DNA of 64,000 nt from Streptomyces spiramyceticus (GTDB lineage: Bacteria > Actinomycetota > Actinomycetes > Streptomycetales > Streptomycetaceae). Location of the stretch: assembly GCF_028807635.1 (NCBI RefSeq), contig NZ_JARBAX010000001.1:1935001-1999000 (forward strand), written 5' to 3'. Below are positions 16,968 to 25,764 of the stretch, one piece after another. The first letter of the stretch is position 1. Each line of letters begins with the position of its first letter. Below the pieces are notes generated by a model that was not told the origin of the DNA, ran no database searches, and worked only from the letters and a program-made list of their open reading frames with translations. Both the position numbers and the translations under genes were made by a program.

Positions 16968-17372
16968 TCAGGGCACCGGTGTCCTCGGGCGGTCCTCCAG
17001 CAGGGCCGGATCCCCCTTCACCACCCGCCTGAAGGCCGAAGTCCCGCGCGTCATGTCGTGCCCCACCGCCAGGGCCTCGATGTCCGCGGAGAACCTTCGC
17101 TGCCCCTCCTTCTCCTCGTCCCGCACCCTCAACCGCCCATATACGACCAGTGGTTCACCGACCGAGAGCGATCCGGCCAGGTTCGTCGCGAGCGCCCGCC
17201 GCGCCCACACCGTGTAGAAGCTGGAGTGCCCGTCCGCCCAGCTTTCCTTCTGCCGGTCCCAGTACCGCGCCGTCACCGCGAACCGGAACCGCGCCACCCC
17301 ACCCGCCGCCGAGTCCCGGTAGTCCACGCCCGTCGCGACATTGCCCACCAACGTCACCCAGGTGTCACTCAT
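16968..17372 (-). CDS. ssbB: single-stranded DNA-binding protein, SsbB-like
   Basis: A 134-aa OB-fold protein: TWVTLVGNVATGVDYRDSAA, RFRFAVTARYWDRQKESWAD, FYTVWARRALATNLAGSLSV, GRLRVRDEEKEGQRR. It ends shortly after the OB fold and lacks the acidic DDDxPF-type tail used by housekeeping SsbA to recruit partners. This matches Streptomyces SsbB, implicated in chromosome segregation during sporulation. Its position beside the dynamin genes is the expected neighbourhood. Confidence 0.85.
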   Translation of the reverse strand: MSDTWVTLVGNVATGVDYRDSAAGGVARFRFAVTARYWDRQKESWADGHSSFYTVWARRALATNLAGSLSVGEPLVVYGRLRVRDEEKEGQRRFSADIEALAVGHDMTRGTSAFRRVVKGDPALLEDRPRTPVP

Positions 17373-17484
17373 GCCGTCCGCCCCCGTCCGTCATCCGCCG
17401 GTCATCCATCCGTGAGGCTCCAGCGCCTCGATCGATCTGATCCCATGCTGGACCGGACGCGCCGTGCCCGCTGGAGCCTGTGGA

Positions 17485-19278
17485 CTAGCTGCCGGTTGTG
17501 GACAACCCCGTCACCGCCACGTACTGCTCCCGCACCTCCCGGTACCGCATCAGCTCCGCCGACACCGGATCCAGTACGCGCGCCCGCCCGCACCCGGCGG
17601 CCGCCTCCCGCAGCCTCCGCCCGGCCTCCTGCCCGTACCTCCGCGCCGGCCCCCTGGCCGCCACCGAGCAGGCCCACTCCACCAACGGGCCGCCGATGAT
17701 CCCGGCCAGCATCACCAGAACGGGTGGCAGCAGACCCGGCTCCAGTACGCCGACGATCTGGCCCACCAGCCACAGGCCGCCGAAGACCTGAAGCAGCGTC
17801 ATCGAAGCCTGTGCCAGCACCGCGAGCGGCCACCACGCGGGCCTGGGCGGCCGGTCGCGCGGCAGTCCGGCCCGTGCCGCCAGTACGTCCAGTTCCTCCG
17901 GCAGCCCCGCCGCGCCGCGCACCGCCGCCTCCCGTACCGCTTGCGCCCAGGGTGCGGGCAGCCCGGCCGCCGCCTCGTCCGCCACCTTGCGTACGGCCTG
18001 CTCGACGCGCTGCCTGGCGGTGACCTCCTCGTCGGCCGGGGTCTGCTGCCCCGCCGGATCGGTGCCGGCCCCCGGCTCGCGCCTCGCCTCGTACCAGCGC
18101 CACAGCCTCAGCCACGGCGTCCCGCACGCCTTCCCCGCGTTCCTGGCCCATTCGCGCTCCGCCGCCTCGGCCACCGCCGTCGCGCCCACGGCCTGCGCGA
18201 GCCGTTCCGTGAAGTGGTCGCGCGCCCGTTCGTCGAGCTCGGGGCGCCGTCCGTCGGCGACGTAGACCGGGCGCAGCCGGGCCGCGGCCGCGCTCACGTC
18301 GGCGGACAGACGCCGCGCCGGTGCACCCCGATCCTGTACGAACTGGCCGAGCATCTCGCGCAGTTCGCCCACACCGTCCCCGGTCAGGGCCGACAGCGAC
18401 AGCACCGTGGCGCCGGGCTCGCCGTGTTCGCCCACCGCCATGCCGTCCTCGTCCAGCAGCCTGCGCAGATCGTCGAGCACCTGGTCGGCGGCGTCCCCCG
18501 GCAGCCGGTCCACCTGATTGAGCACCACGAAGGTGATCTCCGCGTGCCCGGCGAGCGGCCGCAGATAGCGCTCGTGCAGCACGACATCGGCGTACTTCTC
18601 CGGATCGACGACCCAGATCACCGCGTCGACCAGCTTGAGCACCCGGTCCACCTGGTCGCGGTGGGCGGTCATCGCCGAGTCGTGATCGGGGAGATCGACG
18701 AGCACGAGCCCGTCCAGCGCCTCGTCGCGCTCACGGCCGAGCGCGGGCCTGCGGCGCAGCCGTCCCGGGATGCCGATGCGGTCCAGCAGCCCGGCCGCGC
18801 CGTCCGTCCAGCTGCACGCGATGGGCGCGGAGGTGGTCGGCCTGCGCAGGCCCGTGTCGGAGATCTGCACACCGGCGAGCGCGTTGAAGAGCGTCGACTT
18901 GCCGCTGCCCGTGGCGCCGGCGATGGCGACGACGGTGTGCCGCGCGGAGAGCCGCTGCCGGGCCGCCGCCTCGTCGAGCACCCGGCCGGCCTCGGCGAGG
19001 GTGCCGCCTTCGATGCGGGTACGGGAGAGCCCCACCAGCTCGCGCAGGGCGTCGAGGCGTCCGCGCAGGACGCCGCCGTACGTGTCACCGCCCGGCAGTT
19101 CGTCGTACGCCTCGGGGGTCTCGGGCGCGGCGGGGCCGGGATCGTCGGACAAGGCGGCCGCTTCCGCGACGCGCCGGGCGATCAGCCCGTCGTCCCAGCG
19201 CCCTTCGCCACCGTCATCACTCGCATCACGTTCATCACGCTCGTCGCCGTGATCGGTCCGGTCAGTAACAGCGGTCAC
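17485..19278 (-). CDS. dynB: dynamin-like GTPase with C-terminal membrane segments, DynB-like
   Basis: A 597-aa protein. After an acidic N-terminus the GTPase domain shows G1 GATGSGKSTLFNAL, switch threonines in RRPTTSAPI, G3 in VLVDLPDHDS and G4-like VVLNQVDRLP. Near residues 440-500 two hydrophobic helices (WWPLAVLAQASMTLLQVFGG; LPPVLVMLAGIIGGPLVEWA) anchor it. Streptomyces DynA/DynB stabilise FtsZ rings at sporulation septa; the membrane-bound partner is taken as DynB. The GTG start lies 6 bases after the dynA stop, so the two are one operon. Confidence 0.82.
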   Translation of the reverse strand: MTAVTDRTDHGDERDERDASDDGGEGRWDDGLIARRVAEAAALSDDPGPAAPETPEAYDELPGGDTYGGVLRGRLDALRELVGLSRTRIEGGTLAEAGRVLDEAAARQRLSARHTVVAIAGATGSGKSTLFNALAGVQISDTGLRRPTTSAPIACSWTDGAAGLLDRIGIPGRLRRRPALGRERDEALDGLVLVDLPDHDSAMTAHRDQVDRVLKLVDAVIWVVDPEKYADVVLHERYLRPLAGHAEITFVVLNQVDRLPGDAADQVLDDLRRLLDEDGMAVGEHGEPGATVLSLSALTGDGVGELREMLGQFVQDRGAPARRLSADVSAAAARLRPVYVADGRRPELDERARDHFTERLAQAVGATAVAEAAEREWARNAGKACGTPWLRLWRWYEARREPGAGTDPAGQQTPADEEVTARQRVEQAVRKVADEAAAGLPAPWAQAVREAAVRGAAGLPEELDVLAARAGLPRDRPPRPAWWPLAVLAQASMTLLQVFGGLWLVGQIVGVLEPGLLPPVLVMLAGIIGGPLVEWACSVAARGPARRYGQEAGRRLREAAAGCGRARVLDPVSAELMRYREVREQYVAVTGLSTTGS

Positions 19279-19284
19279 CGGGAG

Positions 19285-20892
19285 TCACTTCTCCTTCTGC
19301 AGTACGGAGAGCGCGGCGATCAGCTCGGCCTGCGGCTCCGGAGTCACTTCGAGGGCGTCGAGCGGCGCGAGCCGGAAGTCCCGTTCGGCATTCAGTACGC
19401 CGTCGATGTACGTCATGAGCAGTTCCCCGCCCTTGTCGCGCAGCCGCGTCGCGCTGACGGCACCGATCCGCTCGGCCAGCCGTTCCCCGGCGCTGCGCGT
19501 CCGCCGCCCGCCCAGCAGGGTGGCCGCGAGGAGCGCCGCGACGGTCTCGGGGTCGGGGGCGGGTGGCCGCTCCATGTCCCGTACCTCTTCCTCGGCCAGC
19601 TCTTCGAGCACCCGGCGCCAGCGCCGTACGGCCATCCCGATCCGCTCGCCCGCCTCCATGTCGGTGGCGCCGAGCTCCACCCCGCCCGCCGCGGGCTCTC
19701 GCGCCCACGCCTGGTGGACGTGCTCTTCGGCGGCGGCCACGGCGCACTCCAGGAGCGCGGTGAGGCTCCCGGTGAGCGAGTCGAGGAGCTCGCAGGCGTT
19801 GCTGTCCAGCGGGTAGCCGCGCCAGCGCGTGAGGGCGTCTCCGGCCAGTACAGCGCCGCTCTGGAGCCTTCGGCGTACCCGAGCGCCCTCCTTCTCGTAC
19901 GCCTCCTCCACGGCCGTCGTGAGCCGCACAGAGGCGGCGTACTGCGCGGCGACGGCCGAGGCGAGCTCGGGCATCCGGGTGTTGAGGGAGCCGAAGACCC
20001 CCGAGGCGGTACGGCCCACGGCCTGCTGTCTGGCCGCCGGGTCGTGCACCCGGTGCGCCAGCCAGGCGCGCAGCGGCGCGACGGCGGTGGACGGCAGGAG
20101 CCCGCCGCCGCCGGCGGATTCGGGCAGCTCGGGGATGGTGAACCGGGGCACGTCACCGAGCCCGGCCTTGGTGAGCAGCGCCCCGTACTGCTGCGACACC
20201 TCGGCGACGACCTGGTGGGGCACCCGGTCGAGGACGGTGACGAGGGTGGCGTCGTACTCCTTTGCGGTACGGAGCAGATGCCACGGGACGGCGTCGGCGT
20301 ACCGGCTGGCGGTGGTCACCATCACCCATACGTCGGCGGCGCAGATCAGTTCGGCGGCCAGTTCGCGATTGCGCGCAACGAGGGAATCGATGTCGGGCGC
20401 GTCGAGCAGCGCGAGCCCGCGCGGCAGCGTCGCCACGGTCTCCACCCGCAGCGCACGCCCCTCGGCCTCGGCCCGCGCCCAGTCGGCCCGCTGAGCCCTC
20501 TTCTCGCCGCCCGGAGGCACCGATACGCGCGTGAGCTGCGGCAGCACGCGCAATTCCGAGAACCACTGCTGATCGTCCGGATGGCATACGAGCACGGGCG
20601 TCCGTGTCGTGGGCCGCAGCACGCCGGCTTCGCTGACGCGCCTGCCCACCAGGGAGTTGACGAGCGTCGACTTGCCGGCGCCGGTGGACCCGCCGATGAC
20701 GGCGAGCAGCGGTGCCTCGGGCTGTTTGAGCCGGGGCATCAGATAGTCGTCGAGCTGCGCCAGCAGCTCGACCCGCGCCTGCCGCGCACGCGGAGCCCCC
20801 GGAAGAGGGAGCGGCAGGCGCACGGCGGCGACACGGTCGCGCAGGGCGGAGAGTGCGTCGATCAGCTGAGGCCGTGCGTCCAAGGTCACCAC
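19285..20892 (-). CDS. dynA: dynamin-like GTPase, DynA-like
   Basis: A 535-aa GTPase. It begins [20 protein letters not shown], then has G1 [20 protein letters not shown]2 RPTTRTPV, G3 LLDAPDIDS and G4-like VTVLDRVP. It lacks an obvious membrane helix. It is the first gene of the dynA-dynB pair. The start is the GTG at 20892, matching the usual N-terminus; the longer frame to 21009 is not supported. The 300 bases between it and tRNA-Arg must hold the promoter, but I see no clear boxes and no other gene there. Confidence 0.82.
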   Translation of the reverse strand: MVTLDARPQLIDALSALRDRVAAVRLPLPLPGAPRARQARVELLAQLDDYLMPRLKQPEAPLLAVIGGSTGAGKSTLVNSLVGRRVSEAGVLRPTTRTPVLVCHPDDQQWFSELRVLPQLTRVSVPPGGEKRAQRADWARAEAEGRALRVETVATLPRGLALLDAPDIDSLVARNRELAAELICAADVWVMVTTASRYADAVPWHLLRTAKEYDATLVTVLDRVPHQVVAEVSQQYGALLTKAGLGDVPRFTIPELPESAGGGGLLPSTAVAPLRAWLAHRVHDPAARQQAVGRTASGVFGSLNTRMPELASAVAAQYAASVRLTTAVEEAYEKEGARVRRRLQSGAVLAGDALTRWRGYPLDSNACELLDSLTGSLTALLECAVAAAEEHVHQAWAREPAAGGVELGATDMEAGERIGMAVRRWRRVLEELAEEEVRDMERPPAPDPETVAALLAATLLGGRRTRSAGERLAERIGAVSATRLRDKGGELLMTYIDGVLNAERDFRLAPLDALEVTPEPQAELIAALSVLQKEK

Positions 20893-21200
20893 ATGCGAAG
20901 AATGCCCAATTTTGCTGTCTTTTAGAAGCCTATAGGGATCTCTGCGCGCCGATTGTCGGCCAGGGACAGACGGGACGAGTGGGGCGCAGGCATAACGAGT
21001 GCACAACACCCGGGACGCCAGGCGTCAAAAGCGGTGCACGATTCGCACTCGCCTGCGATTATCGGGAGCGCTTCACTGAACCTCCACATCGTGTCACGCA
21101 GCCGAAGCAACCGGCCCAAGGCGATCGGAGCCCTATCCTTGTCCCCGGCAAGGTCCAGGACCTCCCAGCCCGGGGCCCCGACCACCGAGGCCACGATCTG

Positions 21201-21273
21201 GCCCCCGTAGCTCAGTGGATAGAGCAGGCGCCTTCTAAGCGCTTGGCCGCAGGTTCGAGTCCTGCCGGGGGCG
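21201..21273 (+). tRNA. tRNA-Arg(UCU)
   Basis: 73 nt: acceptor GCCCCCG/CGGGGGC, D arm GCTCAGTGGATAGAGC, anticodon loop CTTCTAA (TCT), T arm GCAGG-TTCGAGT-CCTGC, discriminator G, no encoded CCA. The accessory region with a phage-like remnant starts directly behind its 3' end, so it may be an integration site. Confidence 0.97.
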
Positions 21274-21391
21274 CACAGTCATCCTGACCAGCGGAAACGC
21301 TGGTCTTCTTCTTTTCTGGCTTGATGCACATCGCTTATGCACCTTAATTCGATCACGTTCGTATCCGGCTGGGCCGCCCACCACACGCACC

Positions 21392-21699
21392 GTGGGCCCA
21401 GCCAGTCACCCCGGCGCCGACTCGACCGTTCCTGGCCCCACCGGACCTGTCGGCAAGCCGGGTGCGGACTCCACCATCCCGGGGGCCACAAGGCGAGCGA
21501 GGGGGGGAAGGGGGAGACCGGCGACATCGGGCCGACGGGTCCGGCTGGCCAGTCGCGCGAGGAGGGGTATTCGTGGCAGACGCCCGACTACGACCCGGAC
21601 GCCCGGATCTGCCGCCGCGACGGCGCTCCTGCCCCGGACCCGCCGCCGGGCAACTCACAGTCGAAAGCGTTGGACCCCTTCCGCGGCCAGTACCCCTGA
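21392..21699 (+). pseudogene. collagen-like phage protein remnant, frameshifted
   Basis: Three frames join into one Gly-X-Y protein: GPTGPVGKPGADSTIPG in the first, GPQGERGG in the second, and GKGETGDIGPTGPAG followed by REEGYSWQTPDYDPDARICR in the third. Both shifts fall in G homopolymers (near 21485 and 21503), so either decay or sequencing error is possible. The 5' part is missing. Collagen-like repeats with this tail are typical of actinophage tail or structural proteins. Otherwise 21274-21859 holds short GC hairpins (e.g. near 21700-21740 and 21772-21793). Confidence 0.6.
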
Positions 21700-21859
21700 A
21701 CGACCGCACCCCCTCTCACCTTCTTCGGGTGGGAGGGGGCGCCTCTGTGCGTCCAGGGACGTACGAAAGCCCCACCCCGCGGGAGGGTGGGGCCTGATCG
21801 TGTACCAGCGGAGCCGACCGCGGGTACCGTTCTGGTGTCGAGTCAGAACAGGAGCCAGT

Positions 21860-23050
21860 ATGCACGCTCTACCTCATGACCACACCGGCGCACGGATGAA
21901 GCGTCTACGCCTCGAACGCCACCTCACCCAGCGAGCCGTCTCGGACCTGTCAGGCATCCCGTACAGCACGTACACCAAAACGGAACAGGGCGTCATCGCA
22001 GCCACTCCGTACGTCATCGCGGCTGCCGCCCGGGCCATGCGCGTCGACGTCGCAACCGTCATGGGGCAGCCGTACGCCGACGAGTTGCGGATGGACCAAC
22101 TCGATGTCCTCATAAGGCCGATCCGGGAAAGCCTCGACGTCTACGACCTCGGCGCCGACCCTGAGATCACCCCTCGCTCCCTCGATGTGCTTCATGACGA
22201 CGCAGAGGCACTGTGTGCCGGAGTTCGCGCCGGGGAGATCAAGGCCGTGGCCTCGAAAGTCCCGGGACTGGTGCAAGAGACCACCACTGCCGCGCACACT
22301 TCGGGTGGCCGTGAGGCATGGCTGACCCTCGCCTCCCTCTACCGGTCTGCGTACGACGTCGCGTCGAAGTTGGGCTTTCAGGATCTCGCCACGATCGCCC
22401 TGGCCCGCATGGATTGGGCGGCACAGCGTGCATCCGACGCTGTCCTCGGGGGCATGTACCAGTACTTCCGGGCGCTCACGTATCTGCGTGACGGCCAGTA
22501 CCGCACAGGACGCCGTCTCATCACCATGGGGCTCTCGATCCTCGGTCAAGCCGATGGCGCCCAGGAGCGGCAAGTCGTCACAGGACAGCTGCACCTTGGC
22601 GCCGCCGTGATGGCCGGCCGGGCACGTGACGGCGATCGGGCGTTCGAGCACCTGTCGGAGGCGAAGCGGATCGCCGACGGCACGGGGGAGGCGGCCAAGG
22701 TTCATTGGATGGCGTTCGGTCCCACCAACGTCGAGGTGCACCGCGTGAGCGTCCTCGCCGAACTCGACCAGTACGGCGAGGCTGTCGAGTCGGCTGACAG
22801 TGTGGTGATCCCGGAGGACTGGCCGAAGTCCCGGGCGAGCCATCACTACGCCGAGGTCGCCCGCGCGCAGATGTGGACCGGCAGACTGGAACCCGCGTTC
22901 AAGAGCCTCTTGGATGCCCGGCGTACTGCGCCGCAGCAGGCCCGCTATCACCCGACGGTCCGTGAGACGTACGCGGGACTGGAGGCGGCACACCGCCAAC
23001 TGCCCCATTCTTTCCTGTCGTACGGCTCCTGGCTGGGCGCTTCACACTGA
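21860..23050 (+). CDS. XRE-family regulator with TPR-like C-terminus
   Basis: A 396-aa protein. The N-terminal HTH is MKRLRLERHLTQRAVSDLSG to IPYSTYTKTEQGVIAAT, followed by about 300 residues of helical repeats (EAWLTLASLYRSAYDVASKL; GGMYQYFRALTYLRDGQYRT; ASHHYAEVARAQMWTGRLEP). This is the common Streptomyces XRE-TPR regulator, often followed by small regulatory partner genes. AGGAG lies 6 bases before the ATG. It heads a run of small overlapping genes and probably controls them. Confidence 0.85.
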   Translation: MHALPHDHTGARMKRLRLERHLTQRAVSDLSGIPYSTYTKTEQGVIAATPYVIAAAARAMRVDVATVMGQPYADELRMDQLDVLIRPIRESLDVYDLGADPEITPRSLDVLHDDAEALCAGVRAGEIKAVASKVPGLVQETTTAAHTSGGREAWLTLASLYRSAYDVASKLGFQDLATIALARMDWAAQRASDAVLGGMYQYFRALTYLRDGQYRTGRRLITMGLSILGQADGAQERQVVTGQLHLGAAVMAGRARDGDRAFEHLSEAKRIADGTGEAAKVHWMAFGPTNVEVHRVSVLAELDQYGEAVESADSVVIPEDWPKSRASHHYAEVARAQMWTGRLEPAFKSLLDARRTAPQQARYHPTVRETYAGLEAAHRQLPHSFLSYGSWLGASH

Positions 23051-23147
23051 GTGAATCCATGGCCCCGACTATCAACAAGCCCTGATAGTCGGGGCGTTGC
23101 TCTGCCCACACCATGTCAGCATCAGACCCGCTGACATGGAGCCGACC

Positions 23148-23297
23148 ATGATCACTCGCCATACGGTTGGAGGGCGCGCTCGTCGACGTGTCCTCGTCGA
23201 TGCCGCCACCGGACTGCCCGTACCTCCCCCGAGCTACCCGCCGGCGCCCCATCCGCGTGACGGCGAGCAGCGCAAAGCGGCAGGTACTACGCCGTGA
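23148..23297 (+). CDS. hypothetical small protein, 49 aa
   Basis: MITRHTVGGRARRRVLVDAA, then a Pro-rich tail (PVPPPSYPPAPHP). GGAG precedes the ATG by 8 bases. Its TGA overlaps the GTG of the next gene, supporting translational coupling. No family recognised. Confidence 0.55.
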   Translation: MITRHTVGGRARRRVLVDAATGLPVPPPSYPPAPHPRDGEQRKAAGTTP

Positions 23298-23875
23298 TCC
23301 CATCCGGGGGCCATCACAGCACGGCCCGTACGAGTACAGAGCTAGGCCAGAATCTCGAACCTCTGCAGAGCACCCGCGGAGTGCTCGTGCACACGCGCCA
23401 GGCGCGAGAGTTCGCGGTCGGTCACTGGCTCCTCGCCGCAACGAACGACCGGCGGCAGGCCCGTGTCGAGTGGGAGACGTCCGGTATCGCACTCCTACGG
23501 TGCGGCGGAATCTTCTCCGCGGTCCGCATCCCGGCCGTTGTCGTACGCACGGCGGCCGGTACGGAGGATGCGCAGGCAGTCGATGCCTACCTCTCCGACG
23601 CCTTGCATGGCGGTCCGGTGTTCGGCGACTCCTGCTCGCAGGTGTACTACGCCCTGGTTCCGGCGAGCACGGCGCGCGGGTGGGACGTCCCGGAAACGGA
23701 ATGCCTCGGAGTGAACTGCCACCTCGGTGTGCCCAGCCCGGAACTCACTGCCCCTGAGACGTACCGCTCCCACTGGTCCGTCCCTATGGACGGCCCCGGG
23801 GTGCTGTGCACGCCGGGCGCGGTGTCGCAGCTCGTGCTGTACGGCCGGTACCGGCGGGCGCAGGTCCGACGGTGA
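23294..23875 (+). CDS. hypothetical protein, 193 aa, common next to XRE regulators
   Basis: A soluble protein with WETSGIALLRCGGIFSAVRI, VVRTAAGTEDAQAVDAYLSD and a C-terminal GVLCTPGAVSQLVLYGRYRR. The pattern resembles small primase-polymerase-like N-domain fragments (bifunctional primase family uses GVDCWPGL/VPPG motifs), but catalytic residues cannot be confirmed, so no function is assigned. Start is the GTG at 23294 within the previous stop; its own TGA overlaps the next GTG. Confidence 0.65.
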   Translation: MIPSGGHHSTARTSTELGQNLEPLQSTRGVLVHTRQAREFAVGHWLLAATNDRRQARVEWETSGIALLRCGGIFSAVRIPAVVVRTAAGTEDAQAVDAYLSDALHGGPVFGDSCSQVYYALVPASTARGWDVPETECLGVNCHLGVPSPELTAPETYRSHWSVPMDGPGVLCTPGAVSQLVLYGRYRRAQVRR

Positions 23876-24081
23876 GCCCACACACGGCCTTCGGCCTCGG
23901 GCCGCGCCCGAACCACACACACGACCGCTCCGACCTCTGGTTCCCCTGGTCCTGCACAAGCCACCGCGGGGATGCGGAGTACGCGGAACTCCTCGACCAC
24001 TGCACCCACTGCCTGACCTGCCTCGAAGACGACTGCGAGACCGGAGCCCAACTCCGGCGGGCAGTACGGAAGGCACGCTGA
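23872..24081 (+). CDS. hypothetical Cys-rich protein, 69 aa
   Basis: It starts at the GTG overlapping the previous stop and contains LDHCTHCLTCLEDDCETGAQ, a tight group of four Cys and one His that could bind zinc. Its stop overlaps the next ATG. Function unknown. Confidence 0.6.
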   Translation: MSPHTAFGLGPRPNHTHDRSDLWFPWSCTSHRGDAEYAELLDHCTHCLTCLEDDCETGAQLRRAVRKAR

Positions 24082-24287
24082 TGACGGAGTGCCTCAAGGG
24101 CGAGCACGAATTCCCCGTCGAGGACGACACGGGCGCCTACTGCGAAGAGCACGGCGTGACCCTGCTCTGGCACGGCCCGCCCATCACGCCGGAGGACCTC
24201 ATTCCGGACACTCCCACCACAGGCCCCGTCCAGGTCTGCGGCGCCCCTGCCCGAACGCCCCTTCCCGGCAGCGCGGCGCCCCACTGA
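24081..24287 (+). CDS. hypothetical acidic protein, 68 aa
   Basis: MTECLKGEHEFPVEDDTGAY, then CEEHGVTLLWHGPPITPEDL; a C...C..H arrangement and acidic composition. It is coupled to the previous gene (TGATG overlap) and closes the coupled run begun by the XRE regulator. Function unknown. Confidence 0.6.
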   Translation: MTECLKGEHEFPVEDDTGAYCEEHGVTLLWHGPPITPEDLIPDTPTTGPVQVCGAPARTPLPGSAAPH

Positions 24288-24421
24288 CCCCCGCTGCCCT
24301 CAGCACCCCGTGCGCAAGGAGGGCAGTGGGCCAGCAAGACCCGCCTCAGCCGATGCATCCGGCCAGGAAACCCCGGCCGAGGCGGACGTCCAACCCATCC
24401 AGAGAACGGGAGAACACCACC

Positions 24422-24949
24422 ATGACTACCACCACCGAGGCGCCCGTGACACGGAACGTCTTCGACCTGATTCAACCCGAGGACCTGATGGCTGTGACCG
24501 CGACCGTCCAGCGCAACAACCCCGGTATGGCGATCGACGTTGCCGAGCTGATCACATTGGAGGCGCTGAAGCTCGAAGCCGCCTGCGCCGCGCACCCCCA
24601 CGCCCGCCTGCAACCGTCGCGTGTGGTCGACGAGGGATGGCACGCGATCATCCTGCACACGCACGTCAAACAATCGCTGGCTGCTCGACTCGGCCTGTTC
24701 GTCCACCACGTACCCGAGGCCCCGGACACCAGCCGCCACGACCCCGGCGCCCTCACCCGCACCCGCACCCGCACCCGCACCCGCACCCGCACCCAGGAAG
24801 CCATTACGGCCGCCGGGTACACCCCCGAGCCCGCAATGTGGGTGGGCCCCAGCGACAACAGCATCACCGTCGCCGCATCGTGCACGCACTCCCCGGGCGG
24901 CCCCGAAGGTTCGTGCACCGGCGAGTGCAGTAACAGCGGCCCGAACTGA
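24422..24949 (+). CDS. hypothetical protein, 175 aa, with (Thr-Arg)n microsatellite
   Basis: The N-terminal half is compact: NVFDLIQPEDLMAVTATVQR, ALKLEAACAAHPHARLQPSR, then VDEGWHAIILHTHVKQSL. The WH-x-x-LHT element is reminiscent of the DxxWHxHxLH motif of glycine-rich-domain proteins. A run of six Thr-Arg pairs, coded by six perfect ACCCGC units, separates it from a C-terminus with CTHSPGGPEGSCTGEC. GAACGGGAG lies upstream of the ATG. Function unknown. Confidence 0.65.
   Translation: MTTTTEAPVTRNVFDLIQPEDLMAVTATVQRNNPGMAIDVAELITLEALKLEAACAAHPHARLQPSRVVDEGWHAIILHTHVKQSLAARLGLFVHHVPEAPDTSRHDPGALTRTRTRTRTRTRTQEAITAAGYTPEPAMWVGPSDNSITVAASCTHSPGGPEGSCTGECSNSGPN
24755..24790 (+). repeat. hexanucleotide tandem repeat (ACCCGC)6
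   Basis: Six perfect ACCCGC units inside the 24422 gene. Because the unit is a multiple of three, copy-number changes would lengthen or shorten the Thr-Arg run without frameshift. Confidence 0.9.
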
Positions 24950-25017
24950 CCGACCCCCCGGTCTCCGTTCCCCCGCGGCTCTACCGTCGTTGGGGAACGG
25001 AGAGAGACGAGGCAGAG

Positions 25018-25194
25018 ATGCACGACTGGATTGATCCGCGGTACGCCGAGGTGGTGGACAGCTACCAGGCGTGGAAATCCGCAGCAGGGCCGCAGCCCAC
25101 GCGAAGGCGGGGCTGGTCGAGGAAGTCCTACGGCGACCCGTTCGTGATCGTCGTCGACACGAGAACACGGACCCCATACACGGCCGGCCGCTGA
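25018..25194 (+). CDS. hypothetical basic protein, 58 aa
   Basis: MHDWIDPRYAEVVDSYQAWK, then RRRGWSRKSYGDPFVIVVDT and an ending TPYTAGR. GACGAGG lies 7 bases before the ATG, and a 14-bp perfect terminator hairpin follows 7 bases after the stop. Those signals support a real gene despite its size. No family recognised. Confidence 0.6.
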   Translation: MHDWIDPRYAEVVDSYQAWKSAAGPQPTRRRGWSRKSYGDPFVIVVDTRTRTPYTAGR

Positions 25195-25200
25195 CACCGC

Positions 25201-25236
25201 CCCGGCCGTCCGCTTCCTGGGGAGCGGACGGCCGGG
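25201..25236. terminator. 14-bp perfect hairpin terminator
   Basis: CCCGGCCGTCCGCT and AGCGGACGGCCGGG with an 8-nt loop. It follows the 58-aa gene and is related in sequence to the hairpin at 26111-26152. Confidence 0.75.
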
Positions 25237-25239
25237 ACT

Positions 25240-25300
25240 CTTCACTGCCGAGACCAGCAAGCGGTACGTCGATCGCTTCAGCGATTTGCGAAGAGCACCC
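25240..25300 (-). pseudogene. C-terminal scrap of an XRE-type regulator
   Basis: On the minus strand the frame reads QIAEAIDVPLAGLGSEES, close to IRIADAIGVPLADSSGSKEP in the pseudogene at 26153. Only this end and the adjoining hairpin remain. The rest of 25195-25446 shows no gene; its last 60 bases must carry the promoter of the secreted protein. Confidence 0.4.
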
Positions 25301-25446
25301 CGCACAGCGCACCCCATCGGCGGCCAACCGGAACTGTCCCGCCCGGACTCGGCGCGTCGCCGGGTGTTTTGAGTGTATTTCATACTAATCTCCCATGACT
25401 GAACGAAGTCGATCTATCACAGATCGCACCCACCACGGGAGATGAC

Positions 25447-25749
25447 ATGCACAAGCTTCGCAAGGCTGCCGTCCTGGTCGCCGCCCTCGGCAGCGTCGGA
25501 CTCCTGAGTACCGGCACCGCCTACGCCGGCGGCGATGGGCACGGCCACCACGGCCACCACAAGGGCGGCGACCACTTCAACATCCACCAGGGCTCCAACT
25601 GCAAGGACCACGACCTGAACGTCGACGTCCTCGGCCAGGTCGGCATCCTCAACGGCGCGCTGGGCAACGCGCTCAACGGCGAGGGGCACCCGGGCGCACA
25701 GGACACCCACATCGGTTCGAGCATGGGCTGCAACAACGGCGCCTTCTAA
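25447..25749 (+). CDS. secreted His/Asn-rich small protein, 100 aa
   Basis: The signal peptide MHKLRKAAVLVAALGSVGLL ends TAYAGGDG. The mature part starts with a His/Gly stretch (HGHHGHHKGGDHFNIHQG), then LNVDVLGQVGILNGALGNAL and a C-terminal MGCNNGAF; two Cys could pair. The NVDVLGQVGILNG segment recalls chaplin- or rodlin-like cell-surface strands, but canonical chaplin motifs are absent. GGGAG lies before the ATG. The His stretch may bind metal. The IS5 remnant begins at its stop codon. Confidence 0.8.
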   Translation: MHKLRKAAVLVAALGSVGLLSTGTAYAGGDGHGHHGHHKGGDHFNIHQGSNCKDHDLNVDVLGQVGILNGALGNALNGEGHPGAQDTHIGSSMGCNNGAF

Positions 25750-25764
25750 GGCCTGTCCCGTAAA

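Noticed and set aside
17464..20925. A 1,153-codon open frame on the plus strand opposite dynA/dynB
   Set aside because: It is antisense to two clear GTPases, is Arg/Pro/Gly-rich without domains, and results from high GC at third codon positions.
24755..24790. Possible CRISPR repeat array
   Set aside because: Six 6-bp units without spacers; a coding microsatellite, not an array. No CRISPR repeats or cas genes were seen anywhere in the window.
24472..25383. A 303-codon minus-strand frame over the (Thr-Arg)n gene
   Set aside because: It crosses a terminator hairpin and the plus-strand small genes with ribosome sites; only the short XRE-like end at 25240-25300 looks genuine.
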